Of a DNA stretch of 17,519 bases, positions 1 to 8,107 are shown in pieces. The position numbers and the translations under genes were made by a program. Each line of letters starts with the position of its first letter. The first letter of the stretch is position 1. Origin of the DNA: CAZABG01 sp964460985 (GTDB taxonomy: Bacteria; Chlamydiota; Chlamydiia; Chlamydiales; Parachlamydiaceae); the NCBI GenBank assembly GCA_964460985.1, contig CAYWQX010000043.1, positions 1 through 17,519 of the forward strand, given 5' to 3'. The notes beneath the pieces were generated by a model. It saw only the letters and a program-made list of their open reading frames with translations, did not search any database and was not told the origin of the DNA.

Positions 1-317
1 AAAAAAAAACTGAGAATAAGAGCTGGGATAATGTATTTTTTAAAGAGATCCCCGATGAGGTTTTCGGCTAAAGGAATTTTTTTAATAGCCTCATCCGAGC
101 CGTGATTCTTGAGTTTATTTAACAAACTTTGAGGGATAAACGGCATCGCGAGGTCAGGGATAATTCGGTCTATCATCCCTGCGACCTCTTTCAAAATCCA
201 TCCTTTGGTCTTTTCTGAACGAAGTGCTTTGAGAATAGTTCGTTTCTGGTATAGTAGAAGAGCTCCTGTCCATAATGAGAAGCTTAAAGCCAAAGTCAAA
301 GGGATCGCATGTTTCAT
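1..317 (-). CDS. Unidentified protein, 5' part only (runs off the left edge)
   Basis: An open frame starts at an ATG (317-315) and reads about 105 codons without a stop to the left edge, so the C-terminus is missing. The visible protein begins with a short basic stretch and a hydrophobic segment (about residues 5-23, reading PLTLALSFSLWTGALLLY), which looks like a membrane anchor. A soluble part follows, with repeated helical segments ending at the motif IPQSLLNKL, and a second hydrophobic stretch (YIIPALILSFFF) lies at the edge. I do not recognise the family. No clear Shine-Dalgarno lies before the ATG, and the start overlaps the start of the plus-strand gene at 309 by 9 bases, so the true start may be further downstream. 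The frame is read through a run of nine A at positions 1-9 on the + strand, where an indel would change it. Support is the uninterrupted frame and membrane-protein composition. Confidence 0.5.
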   Translation of the reverse strand, partial: MKHAIPLTLALSFSLWTGALLLYQKRTILKALRSEKTKGWILKEVAGMIDRIIPDLAMPFIPQSLLNKLKNHGSDEAIKKIPLAENLIGDLFKKYIIPALILSFF

Positions 318-614
318 AATTTTGAACAAAGTATGTCGCAAAATGAAAAAAAACTGAATGAGCTTTTACTCAAGAATGAGGCGCTTGATCGGGAGCTTGA
401 AAATCTGATCAAACAAGAGACTCTCTCAAAAGTCGCCGAGTACTCTTCCAATCCCTCCAATTTTTCGGAAGAAGATTGGAAAGCTCTTGAAAAAGAGCGG
501 GAAGCTTTTCAGCTAAAGCTTCGCCGGGAGCTGGATAATATCTCTAATATCAAAGAAAAAGAGAGGCGCCAAAAAGAGAGATACATTCAACCTAATTGGC
601 TCTTTGTAAAATAA
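309..614 (+). CDS. Small coiled-coil protein, unknown function
   Basis: A 101-residue, highly charged protein. Residues about 8-45 and 55-95 are rich in Glu, Lys, Leu and Arg with heptad-like spacing (KLNELLLKNEALDRELENL; EKEREAFQLKLRRELDNI), which predicts two helices able to form a coiled coil or hairpin. There is no signal peptide or membrane segment, so it is probably cytosolic. The start at 309 is favoured because an AAAGGGA ribosome-binding sequence sits four bases upstream; the next ATG (333) has none. It ends 24 bases before the TerC gene, so the two are probably co-transcribed. No family is recognised. The 5' end overlaps the start of a divergent gene. Confidence 0.6.
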   Translation: MFHNFEQSMSQNEKKLNELLLKNEALDRELENLIKQETLSKVAEYSSNPSNFSEEDWKALEKEREAFQLKLRRELDNISNIKEKERRQKERYIQPNWLFVK

Positions 615-638
615 TCTTTATCTGCTAGAAGGGGGAGC

Positions 639-1535
639 ATGTGCGATATTTCTCCTCTGTGGTTTATAGTCCTCATCTTATTTTTTCTTGCCCTCGACCT
701 TTTCTGGCATAGAGACAATCATATCATCGATTTCAAAGAGTCATTGCTATTCAGTTTGTTCTGGATCGTAGTAGCTCTTGTGTTTAATGTCTGGATCTAT
801 TTTTGCAAGGGATATGAACCCTCTATCCAGTATTTAACAGCCTATGTCGTTGAAAAGTCTCTTGCGGTGGACAACCTCTTTGTGTTTGTCGTTATTTTCA
901 AATATTTCGATATAAAGCCTCGGTATCAGCATAAAGTTCTTTTCTGGGGAATCATTGGAGCGATTGTATTTAGGGCCCTTTTCATCGGACTTGGCCTTGA
1001 GCTTGTCGAAAGATTTAGCTGGGTCATGTATATTTTTGCGGCAATTTTGATCTATTCAGGGATTATGATGGCACTCCCGCAAAAAGACTACGACCCTGAG
1101 AAAAGTTTATTAGTTCGTGCAGCTAAAAAACTTTTTAAAGTGACGAATGAAGGGGAAGGGCGATTTTTTTATAAAGGGGCGATCACCCATATGATGCTCG
1201 CTTTGATCGCGGTTGAGGCAACCGACATCCTTTTCGCTCTCGATTCGATTCCTGCCGTGTTTGCGATCACAAGAGACCCCTTTATCGTCTACACTTCTAA
1301 TATCTTCGCAATCCTTGGTTTAAGATCGCTTTATTTTGCCCTCGCAGGTCTTCTCACGATGTTTACCTACTTGCATTTTGCCCTTTCGGTCATCTTAATT
1401 TTTGTCGGCTTTAAGATATTGATCGAGCCTTTTTATAAAGTGCCCGTTATCTACTCGTTAGTGTTTATTTTCAGCAGCTTAGCGGTCGCAATTGGAGCCG
1501 GTTGGGAAAAAAACAAGACCGATTCGAAAAACTAG
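639..1535 (+). CDS. terC: TerC/Alx-family integral membrane protein
   Basis: A 298-residue polytopic inner-membrane protein, normal length for the TerC/Alx family (tellurite resistance, and in Alx/MeeF homologues manganese export). Seven to eight hydrophobic segments are visible. Both family signatures are present: the EKSLAVDNLFVF motif (residues 72-83, with E72, D78 and N79) and the second acidic motif EATDILFALDSIPAVFAI (residues 193-210, with E193, D196 and D202). These acidic residues are the presumed metal-binding sites in the membrane. The start is fixed by a strong AGAAGGGGGAG sequence just upstream. It follows a small coiled-coil gene by 24 bases. Its TAG stop shares a CTAG palindrome with the stop of the convergent der gene. 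Transport of Mn2+ or another metal is inferred from the family; a role in tellurite resistance is not implied here. Confidence 0.9.
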   Translation: MCDISPLWFIVLILFFLALDLFWHRDNHIIDFKESLLFSLFWIVVALVFNVWIYFCKGYEPSIQYLTAYVVEKSLAVDNLFVFVVIFKYFDIKPRYQHKVLFWGIIGAIVFRALFIGLGLELVERFSWVMYIFAAILIYSGIMMALPQKDYDPEKSLLVRAAKKLFKVTNEGEGRFFYKGAITHMMLALIAVEATDILFALDSIPAVFAITRDPFIVYTSNIFAILGLRSLYFALAGLLTMFTYLHFALSVILIFVGFKILIEPFYKVPVIYSLVFIFSSLAVAIGAGWEKNKTDSKN

Positions 1536-2869
1536 CCGATCGTCTCTTCGTTAGGATCGCCCTTGTCTTTACCTCTTAGGTAAAGCTCGATCGGAACCCC
1601 TGAGAACCCATAAGCCTCTCTAAACTGATTATAGAGATACTTCCGGTAGGAGTCGCTCATCAGATGGGGGTGGTTGACGAACACCACGAATTTGGGCGGT
1701 TCGATCGCCACTTGCGCCATGTAGTAAATACGGAGCCGTTTTCCCTGAATCATCGGAGGGTGGTTTTTCTGGATGCATTTGGCGATAAAGCGGTTAAGCT
1801 CGCCCGTGGTAATGCGGATACGCGAATCCTCATGCACTTTTTTGACGAGCGGGATGATTTTATCGAGATTGCGGCTGGTAGTAGCCGAGATGAAAAGGGT
1901 AGGGCAGTGCTTTAAGAAGGGAACTTCCTCTTCAATGCCTCTCAGGCAGTGCTCCATTCGGAAGCCTTTCACAAGATCCCACTTGTTGAGAAGAAGGATG
2001 CACCCTTTTCCGGCAAGTTCGATATCGCGGGCGATCTTTTTCTCTTCCTGCGTAATTCCTTGATTCGCATCCAGCATGAGAAGGCAGATGTCGGCTCTTT
2101 CAATGGCCCTTTCGGTTCGAATGGCTGCGAATTTATCGACCACCTCTTTTTCTTTCGCTTTACGTCGGATGCCGGCGGTATCGATGAGGGTGTAAACCTC
2201 TCCATCTACCGTATAGAGGGTGTCGATTGAATCGCGGGTAGTTCCGGCAATCGGGCTAACAATGACTCGCTCTTCTTGAAGAAAGTTGTTGATAAGGGAG
2301 GATTTTCCAACATTTGGCCTTCCGACAACCGCAATTTTAATCGTTGGGTCTAATTTTTCTTCTTCTTTCGGCCCTTTTGAAAAGGTTTTAAACGCCTGCT
2401 CTAAAAGCTCCGCGATCTGCCAGTTTTGGGCGGCTGAAACGGGTATGATATCTTTGATGCCGAGGGAATAGAAAGGGATTAAAAGTTCTTTTTTATCTAA
2501 ATCATCCACTTTATTAACGGCTAAAGTGAGCGGTTTTTTCGTGCGTAAAAGAATTTTTGCGACCTCTTTGTCGAGAGCGGTTGGCCCCACCAGAGCATCG
2601 ACTACCATGACGATCGAGTCGGCCTCTTCGATTGCGATCTCGGCCTGCCGTTTAATATGCTCATTAAAGGCGGCTTCAGAACGGGGATCGATACCCCCGG
2701 TATCAATCACCTGAAAGGGAAATCCAAAGAGCTCGGTATCGGCATAAAGGCGGTCTCGGGTCACCCCTTCGGCCTCATCGACAATCGCAATCTTTTTTTT
2801 CGCAATTCTATTAAAAAGGGCCGATTTCCCAACGTTCGGGCGCCCTACTATCGCAAGTTTTGGTATCAT
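1532..2869 (-). CDS. der: Ribosome-assembly GTPase Der (EngA)
   Basis: Der is an essential GTPase with two tandem G domains that acts in maturation of the 50S ribosomal subunit. This 445-residue protein shows the whole architecture. G domain 1 has GRPNVGKS (9-16), DTGG (56-59) and NKVD (119-122). G domain 2 has GRPNVGKS (183-190), DTAG (230-233) and NKWD (295-298). A C-terminal KH-like domain follows (about 345-435, with the typical PPMIQGKRLRIYYMAQ segment). The acidic linker between the two G domains is short, as usual. The start is 45 bases from the divergent SulP gene, and no good ribosome-binding site is visible before it. The stop overlaps the terC stop by four bases. Nothing looks damaged. 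Confidence 0.97.
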   Translation of the reverse strand: MIPKLAIVGRPNVGKSALFNRIAKKKIAIVDEAEGVTRDRLYADTELFGFPFQVIDTGGIDPRSEAAFNEHIKRQAEIAIEEADSIVMVVDALVGPTALDKEVAKILLRTKKPLTLAVNKVDDLDKKELLIPFYSLGIKDIIPVSAAQNWQIAELLEQAFKTFSKGPKEEEKLDPTIKIAVVGRPNVGKSSLINNFLQEERVIVSPIAGTTRDSIDTLYTVDGEVYTLIDTAGIRRKAKEKEVVDKFAAIRTERAIERADICLLMLDANQGITQEEKKIARDIELAGKGCILLLNKWDLVKGFRMEHCLRGIEEEVPFLKHCPTLFISATTSRNLDKIIPLVKKVHEDSRIRITTGELNRFIAKCIQKNHPPMIQGKRLRIYYMAQVAIEPPKFVVFVNHPHLMSDSYRKYLYNQFREAYGFSGVPIELYLRGKDKGDPNEETIG

Positions 2870-2914
2870 ATAGTAAATTTAAATGAATTAGCATAGCATA
2901 GATTCCATTAAAAC

Positions 2915-4681
2915 ATGAGTTCTTTTGTAACCGCAGACAGTTTTTCGTTTGAATCCTTGAGAGAGGAGATCGGACGTGTCAATAAATCGACTTTAAAAGC
3001 CGATATGCTGGCAGGTCTTCAAGTCGCCTTTCTCACCCTTCCCCAGGCTTTAGCCTATGCATTGGTGGCGGGGCTTCCTTTAAGCTGCGGCCTTTTTGCG
3101 GCCATTTTTTCCCCGCTCTTAGCCCTTCTATTCAGCTCTTCCAGAACGTTGATTGCAGGGCCTGTCAATACGATTGCGATTATGATCCAGATGTCGATCG
3201 CAGACATCATTTTTACCTCTTTTAGAGACTTGTCGGGAGGGCAAAAAGAGCTTTTAGCCCTGCAGCTTGTGATCCAGCTCGCCTTTATGGTGGGATTTAT
3301 TCAAGTAGTCATTTCTTTATTTAAATTAGGAAGACTCACCCAGTTTATAAGTTATGCGGTAGTCCTGGGATATCTGGGAGGCTCGTTAAATGCGGTTGTT
3401 ATCAACCAGCTCTACCCTTTCTTAGGCATTCTACCCGATAAAGAGGCAGTCTCCCTTTTTGACAAACTGGTGGATATCGTCTCCCGGGTTCACTCACTGG
3501 ATGTGGTGACCGCAAGCGTGGGAGCGATCAGTTTTTTATCCATTTTGTTTTTGAAAAGGTTAAGCCGTCAAATCCCGGCTGCTTTGATCACCATTATTTG
3601 CGCAACCACAGCCATTTATTTTTTCCAAGAAACGGTGATGTCCGATCCCTTCGATCACGTTCAGCTGGTTGGAGGCTCCTCCGAAAGAACTAGTTTAGTG
3701 CCTGAGATTTATTTTCCCTGGCTTGATCTTAAAATGATCAATCAACTCCTTCCGATCGCCTTCGCGATTGCCCTGTTAGCGATGCTGGAAACGTCCTGCA
3801 CCGCTAAATTAATCGCCGCTAAAACAAAAGAAAAAATTTCGGTGAACCAGGAGATTTTATCAATCGGCCTCGGTAATATTGTCTCCTCTTTAGTCGGCGC
3901 TATGCCCATTTCGGTAAGTCCCACCCGCTCAGGGATGAATGCCGATATGGGCGCTAAGACGCGGATGGCAGGATTTTTTAACGTTTTGTTTGTCGCCCTC
4001 CTCATTTCGCTCTTTGCTTTTTTTGTAAACTCGATACCGATTGCGACGCTGTCTGCGCTGATCATCATCACCGTCTTTGGGCTTGTTAATTTCAGGCACT
4101 GTCTGATTTGCTTAAAAGCGACTAAAGCAGATCGATGGGTTCTCATTTGCACCTTCTTCTCATGCCTTTTTTTTAGCCTCGATATCGCTTTTTATATCGG
4201 TGTGAGCCTCTCAATCACCAATTATTTAAGAAAAGCGGCTCTCCCCCAGGTGATGGAATATGCAGTGCAAGAAAATGGGGAGCTGAAAGCGATCAATATT
4301 TATGCCCAGTTCAGAAGTAAACCTATCCGAGTGATCAAAGTGGAAGGGGAGCTTTTTTTCGCCTCCGCCGAGGTGTTTGAGAATACCTTGAGAGCGATTA
4401 CGGATGAGGATGCAGAAACAAAAGTGATTATTCTCCAGGTTAAAAATGCACGGGATATTGACGCCACGACCTGTTTAACACTCATTGAAATGAATGAGTC
4501 GTTAAAAAAACAAGGGTGCCATCTATTGATAGCAGGCCTCACACACCCTGTCTGGGATGTGCTGAGCTATTCGGGGGCAGTAGACAGTTTTGGAAAAGAC
4601 AATCTCTTTCTTTTCGATGAGAAACACCCCCATAGATACATCCAAAAAGCCTTAGATCGAGCGAATTTACTCATCGCTTGA
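2915..4681 (+). CDS. SulP-family inorganic anion transporter with STAS domain
   Basis: A 588-residue secondary transporter of the SulP/SLC26 family, which moves sulfate, bicarbonate or other anions across the inner membrane. The first 450 residues contain about eleven to twelve hydrophobic segments. They start with the family's early motif (LPQALAYALVAGLP, about residues 42-55) and include the conserved SPTRSGMNADMGAKTRMAG segment before a late helix. The C-terminal cytoplasmic STAS domain spans about residues 466-575 (IRVIKVEGELFFASAE to the second half containing LLIAGL). Length is typical. Substrate cannot be deduced. The gene is divergent from der (45-base gap) and ends three bases before the stop of the convergent 680-residue gene. 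No obvious ribosome-binding site precedes the ATG; no other start looks better. Confidence 0.92.
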   Translation: MSSFVTADSFSFESLREEIGRVNKSTLKADMLAGLQVAFLTLPQALAYALVAGLPLSCGLFAAIFSPLLALLFSSSRTLIAGPVNTIAIMIQMSIADIIFTSFRDLSGGQKELLALQLVIQLAFMVGFIQVVISLFKLGRLTQFISYAVVLGYLGGSLNAVVINQLYPFLGILPDKEAVSLFDKLVDIVSRVHSLDVVTASVGAISFLSILFLKRLSRQIPAALITIICATTAIYFFQETVMSDPFDHVQLVGGSSERTSLVPEIYFPWLDLKMINQLLPIAFAIALLAMLETSCTAKLIAAKTKEKISVNQEILSIGLGNIVSSLVGAMPISVSPTRSGMNADMGAKTRMAGFFNVLFVALLISLFAFFVNSIPIATLSALIIITVFGLVNFRHCLICLKATKADRWVLICTFFSCLFFSLDIAFYIGVSLSITNYLRKAALPQVMEYAVQENGELKAINIYAQFRSKPIRVIKVEGELFFASAEVFENTLRAITDEDAETKVIILQVKNARDIDATTCLTLIEMNESLKKQGCHLLIAGLTHPVWDVLSYSGAVDSFGKDNLFLFDEKHPHRYIQKALDRANLLIA

Positions 4682-4684
4682 AAA

Positions 4685-6727
4685 TTATTGGATAATCCCT
4701 TTAGCAAGCCACTTCGATCTCAGCTCGTTTGGAGTGATCCCTTTTAAGCTACGAACGCCAAAGACGGACATCGAGGGAGGGGACGAAAGCAATAAGCTCT
4801 CGCACGTTAGCTGAACGGTTTCAGCTATAGTTTGCATCACAAATTCGGAGCAAAAAAGCTCTTTTGTTTCATCGTTCAAGAATATAGCCGGCCTCTCTGC
4901 AAATAGAGTGGGGAGGAGGCCTGAGAGAAATCTAAGGACGATATGTTTGGTGCTGCGAGGGTAGTAATGATCACGGAGAATCGCCGTTTTCTTACGAAGA
5001 AAAAATCGATGAAAGTTGCTTTTAAAAGAGGCGATTTGTTCTTGTGTCAGGGTTTGATCCACCAAGCGCTCCGGCTTTAGAGCGTAGGTCTCTATTTTGG
5101 CAGATTCAAAACCGGATATCTTTTCCTCATACACATTCACCCCTAAGCCCAGTTTTTTGGGTTGGTCATCTTCCTTAAAACTGAAGTTGGCGTGTTCGTA
5201 AGGCATCAAGAAAGAGAGAGCAGTATATTTTATTTTAAGCCATAGAGGATAATCTGCAAAAGAAGGGGGTTTTACAAAACACACATTAATGGGACATAGA
5301 GGGTCAAAATGAACTTTCAGTTTTTCATGGGATTCAGGATTGAACATGGCGAGATATTGGCGGATATCTTCTAGGAAATGGGGAGGCAGTATCGGTTTTA
5401 AAGGGGATAGATGGTGTACAAATTCCGTTAAAAATTGACGGTCTTTGAGATCAGCCAGGTGTTTTGGATCTTTGGATTTAATTTTATCTTGGTATTTTTT
5501 TTGATAGGTTTGTAAGTCTTTTTTTAGAGATTCGATATCTGCTTCAAGTGTGCCCTCGGCATTTTCCCATCGAGAGAGCTCTTGAATAATCGGGCAGGGC
5601 CAACTTTCATGCAAAGAGATAAAATCTTTAAAGTCATTTTTTATCCAATAAACATCCCACAATAAAGCCTCATCGGTGACAAAGATTTGCTCTCCCTTTT
5701 CTTTTCTCTCACGAAGTGTTTGAATCTCTTGAAGACGGGATTCGAGGGAAATCCAGAGGTCAATATGATACCGGGGCCCTGTCGCTGGCTTCGTTGGAAG
5801 TCTTTCTATCAGATCATAAAGTTCTCTTTCCTTTAAGGTGAGTTTATCTTTCTCGACGGATGGGAACATAAATGAGGCGAACCTTGAAATGAGTCCCAAA
5901 GCTGTAGCTTCTTGAATGTTTAAACTTTTAGTGTCTATTTTTTGATGGATCAGAGGAGCGTCATGAAGATGCGGAAAGTAGTGAAGGAGGGCTTGAAGAC
6001 AGTCAAGTTTAGGTGGCTCAAAATCTGAAGTCACGAGCGTTCCCTCCACCAGAAAGGGTCCTTCCCAGATTGAATGCTGGCCGATCAGTATTAATTTATC
6101 CGACAGGAAAGCGTTTTTCGTGAAAGCAACAAGGTGTTTAAAGCCTATGGTATGATCGTTTGGGCCGATTTTTGAAAATAGGGATCTTAATACCTCAAAT
6201 TCGGAGGCTGTAAAGGAGATTAAAGCTCCCTTTTGGGTGTAGAGAAGCCTTGGATCTAAAAATTGCTCGAGCTTTTTAAAATTGTCTCTTCTGTCCGCAG
6301 GAGAAATAGGGGATCTGAAGCGTCTGATTTCATGGGCTAACTCCTCTTTTTTATCGCTGAAGTTAAAAAGAAATCCTCGTTTTTGAATTTCGTTTGCAAA
6401 CTCATGGTGAAAGGAATGCGAATTTGTATCTAACGACCCTATCACTGAGAGGAGAGCCTGGGCTCTTTCACTTTCTGTTAAGAGATTATCCGCCGTGATC
6501 GTTGTCTCTTCAAGTTTAAATAGAACTAATCTTAAAAGCGCTTTTTGATGAAATGTTTCTGCCCATTCAAATGATGAAAAAACTCTCCACACTCTTTCAT
6601 TCAAGTTTATCGCTATATGAAGGGTTTTTCTGGATACGAACTTCCAGAAATCAATGGATTGATGTGAAGTCCTGTTTTCGGAAGAAATCTGTGAATGATT
6701 GGAATGGATGGAGTCAATAGATGTCAT
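4685..6727 (-). CDS. 680-residue protein, possible permuted NlpC/P60-like cysteine hydrolase; candidate effector
   Basis: I do not recognise this protein by name. It has no signal peptide or clear membrane helix. The first 24 residues contain eight Ser and two Thr with few hydrophobic residues, the composition often seen in type III secretion signals. The middle (about 150-500) is mostly predicted helical, with a charged Lys/Glu stretch near 390-420. At the C-terminus, PYEHANFSF (H512) is followed by a segment rich in beta-like strands and then ELFCSEFVMQTIAET (C626). A His preceding a CSE-V Cys is the order found in circularly permuted NlpC/P60-like hydrolases of the YiiX/YebB group, and spacing is compatible. 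This is a pattern judgement, not an alignment. It lies downstream of the T3SS block on the same strand, 56 bases after the yidD-like gene, so a secreted effector is a plausible inference. No ribosome-binding site is obvious at the chosen ATG. Confidence 0.8.
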   Translation of the reverse strand: MTSIDSIHSNHSQISSENRTSHQSIDFWKFVSRKTLHIAINLNERVWRVFSSFEWAETFHQKALLRLVLFKLEETTITADNLLTESERAQALLSVIGSLDTNSHSFHHEFANEIQKRGFLFNFSDKKEELAHEIRRFRSPISPADRRDNFKKLEQFLDPRLLYTQKGALISFTASEFEVLRSLFSKIGPNDHTIGFKHLVAFTKNAFLSDKLILIGQHSIWEGPFLVEGTLVTSDFEPPKLDCLQALLHYFPHLHDAPLIHQKIDTKSLNIQEATALGLISRFASFMFPSVEKDKLTLKERELYDLIERLPTKPATGPRYHIDLWISLESRLQEIQTLRERKEKGEQIFVTDEALLWDVYWIKNDFKDFISLHESWPCPIIQELSRWENAEGTLEADIESLKKDLQTYQKKYQDKIKSKDPKHLADLKDRQFLTEFVHHLSPLKPILPPHFLEDIRQYLAMFNPESHEKLKVHFDPLCPINVCFVKPPSFADYPLWLKIKYTALSFLMPYEHANFSFKEDDQPKKLGLGVNVYEEKISGFESAKIETYALKPERLVDQTLTQEQIASFKSNFHRFFLRKKTAILRDHYYPRSTKHIVLRFLSGLLPTLFAERPAIFLNDETKELFCSEFVMQTIAETVQLTCESLLLSSPPSMSVFGVRSLKGITPNELRSKWLAKGIIQ

Positions 6728-6747
6728 GTAAATATTTTAAACGATGA

Positions 6748-6776
6748 GTATTAAGCTTTCGTAAAGATCGCTTCAA
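6748..6776 (-). promoter_or_regulatory. Possible sigma70-type promoter for the 680-residue gene
   Basis: On the minus strand TTGAAG (6776-6771) and TAATAC (6753-6748) are separated by 17 bases and lie just upstream of the ATG at 6727. The -35 matches four of six consensus bases and the -10 only three of six, so this is a weak candidate. It would let this gene be expressed independently of the genes before it. Confidence 0.2.
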
Positions 6777-6783
6777 GAGGATA

Positions 6784-7143
6784 TTATCGTACAGGGTCGT
6801 ATTTGATTTCTACCCCCGCCCCATCTACCGTTTTCCGGTAGACCCACTCTTCCTTGTTTTCGCGCTGGAGGCGGTCACACCCCATCTGAAAGCCTCGGAT
6901 GAAGCCGTAGCGGTTGATGGCCTCCATGGTGTATTGCGAGCTGGAGGGTTTAAAGTGGCTGCGGGGGCCATCGGCGGGTGAAATCACCTCTTGGTGAAAG
7001 CGGATCATCGAGGAGGCGATTTTTTGGACGATGGTTTGGGGAGGAGAAGGAGTGTTGATTTTTGGTTGAACCAGGTCGGAGTCTTTTCCAAAGGGATCTG
7101 CATGAAGAGAAAAGAGGAGGAGGAAGAGAAGGCTAAAACGCAT
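6784..7143 (-). CDS. YidD-like protein with signal peptide, lacking the family cysteines
   Basis: YidD proteins are small inner-membrane-associated factors that help insertion of membrane proteins by YidC. Residues about 39-95 of this 119-residue protein match the YidD pattern: IRFHQEVISPADGP, then HFKPSSSQYTMEAINRYG, then GFQMGCDRLQR. The C-terminal YDPV near 115-118 recalls the DPV ending of the family. Two things are unusual. The two conserved cysteines (in CRF and PTCS of typical members) are Ser here. An N-terminal hydrophobic stretch (residues 1-15) followed by an AxA-like LHA site looks like a cleavable signal peptide, which would put the domain in the periplasm. Its ATG overlaps the end of the lipoprotein gene by 11 bases, so the two are translationally coupled. 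It is probably a specialised paralogue, not the housekeeping YidD. Confidence 0.8.
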   Translation of the reverse strand: MRFSLLFLLLFSLHADPFGKDSDLVQPKINTPSPPQTIVQKIASSMIRFHQEVISPADGPRSHFKPSSSQYTMEAINRYGFIRGFQMGCDRLQRENKEEWVYRKTVDGAGVEIKYDPVR

Positions 7144-8107
7144 ATTGGAACATTAAAACAGGAAAGAGTTTTTCTTGGGTTAAGACTTCTTTGGCTTTGC
7201 CCTCATAAAGCCGTTCATTGAATTCGTTTGCAGCAAGTTCAGCGCCGTTGATCCCGCCAAGGTACCAGCCCGACTCAAGGCTTAAAGTAAAAAGGGCGAG
7301 AGTCGGGTAGCCTTTGTGAAAAAGCTGATAGGTTCCTGCGATAAAGAGAGCGTTAATAATAAAAGAGGTGATAGCCGCATTTTTAAGACCGACGTAGTAG
7401 TAGCCGGCACCCGGCAAAATGGCCTGCAGCTGCTTGGCTTTTTGGGGAGATTTCATCTCCGTCCGATATTCGAGGAGGAGCTGGTTGATCGGCTCCGATT
7501 CATTGAATTCGTTGAGAGTGCAAATATCCCCGTAGACAAGCGCATCTCCGATGGTCAAAGAGGCGGCAGTTTCGGGGAAGTCTTGGGAGATTTTTTCGTA
7601 AATCCGATCTCTTTTTTCACAGAAATTCGTTTTATCATACGTATCATAAAGAAGTATCAGAAGTTCGCGTAAGGCCGGGAAGGAGGTGTCTACACTTATC
7701 AGCGAGCTTGCTTCAAAAGCTTCTAAAGCCTCCTTATACTTCCCCGCAAAATAATAGGAGAGAACAATCGAATATTCGATTTGCAGCTTACGTTTTTCCT
7801 CTTTTTTGGGAATCAGGTAGTAGGCGCTTTTAAAGGCGGTAATCGCACGGTAAAAATCGGCTTCCTCCGCGAAACGTGTTCCAAGGTAAAGCTCTTTTCC
7901 CCAGAGTGTTTGCAGTTCTTCTTTAACGAGAGGCTCAAATGGGGTTGGAAGCGCCTGCACCCTTTTATCTGTCACACAGTATTGAATCTTGGGTTCAAAT
8001 TTGGGACAAGGGTTGCAGGCGATAAGCAGGAGGAGGCTTACAAGGATAAGCCTTTTATGGATTCCATTCCTCACGGTCTTCATAGGTGTTATCAGGTGTT
8101 TTGACAT
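7133..8107 (-). CDS. TPR-containing lipoprotein with C-terminal membrane-hairpin domain
   Basis: A 324-residue envelope protein of unknown function. A basic N-terminus, a hydrophobic stretch and the lipobox LIAC (residues about 28-31) predict a lipoprotein. The middle contains TPR-like helices (FYRAITAFKSAYYLIP; YYFAGKYKEALEAFEA), which usually bind other proteins. The C-terminal part has a short loop with ILPGAGYYYVGLKNAAI followed by hydrophobic segments, resembling TM2/DUF5683-type glycine-hinged hairpins. Several starts are possible: ATG 8107 and ATG 8083 (giving MKTVRNGIHKRL, a better signal peptide), and GTG 8074. All overlap the end of the restored sctC frame (8055), so coupling to sctC is likely. 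The stop overlaps the YidD-like start. The pair may act together at the inner membrane or periplasm, which is inference. Confidence 0.8.
   Translation of the reverse strand: MSKHLITPMKTVRNGIHKRLILVSLLLLIACNPCPKFEPKIQYCVTDKRVQALPTPFEPLVKEELQTLWGKELYLGTRFAEEADFYRAITAFKSAYYLIPKKEEKRKLQIEYSIVLSYYFAGKYKEALEAFEASSLISVDTSFPALRELLILLYDTYDKTNFCEKRDRIYEKISQDFPETAASLTIGDALVYGDICTLNEFNESEPINQLLLEYRTEMKSPQKAKQLQAILPGAGYYYVGLKNAAITSFIINALFIAGTYQLFHKGYPTLALFTLSLESGWYLGGINGAELAANEFNERLYEGKAKEVLTQEKLFPVLMFQYAF

Noticed and set aside
1664..2896. Series of plus-strand frames of 60-96 residues opposite der
   Set aside because: They overlap one another and an intact essential GTPase gene, so they are shadow frames.
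3742..4152. 136-residue minus-strand frame within the SulP gene
   Set aside because: Lies wholly opposite a well-conserved transporter, has a random-looking composition and no start signal.
6728..6783. Rho-independent terminator after the YidD-like gene
   Set aside because: No GC-rich stem with a following U run is present in this 56-base gap; only a weak promoter-like pair was seen.
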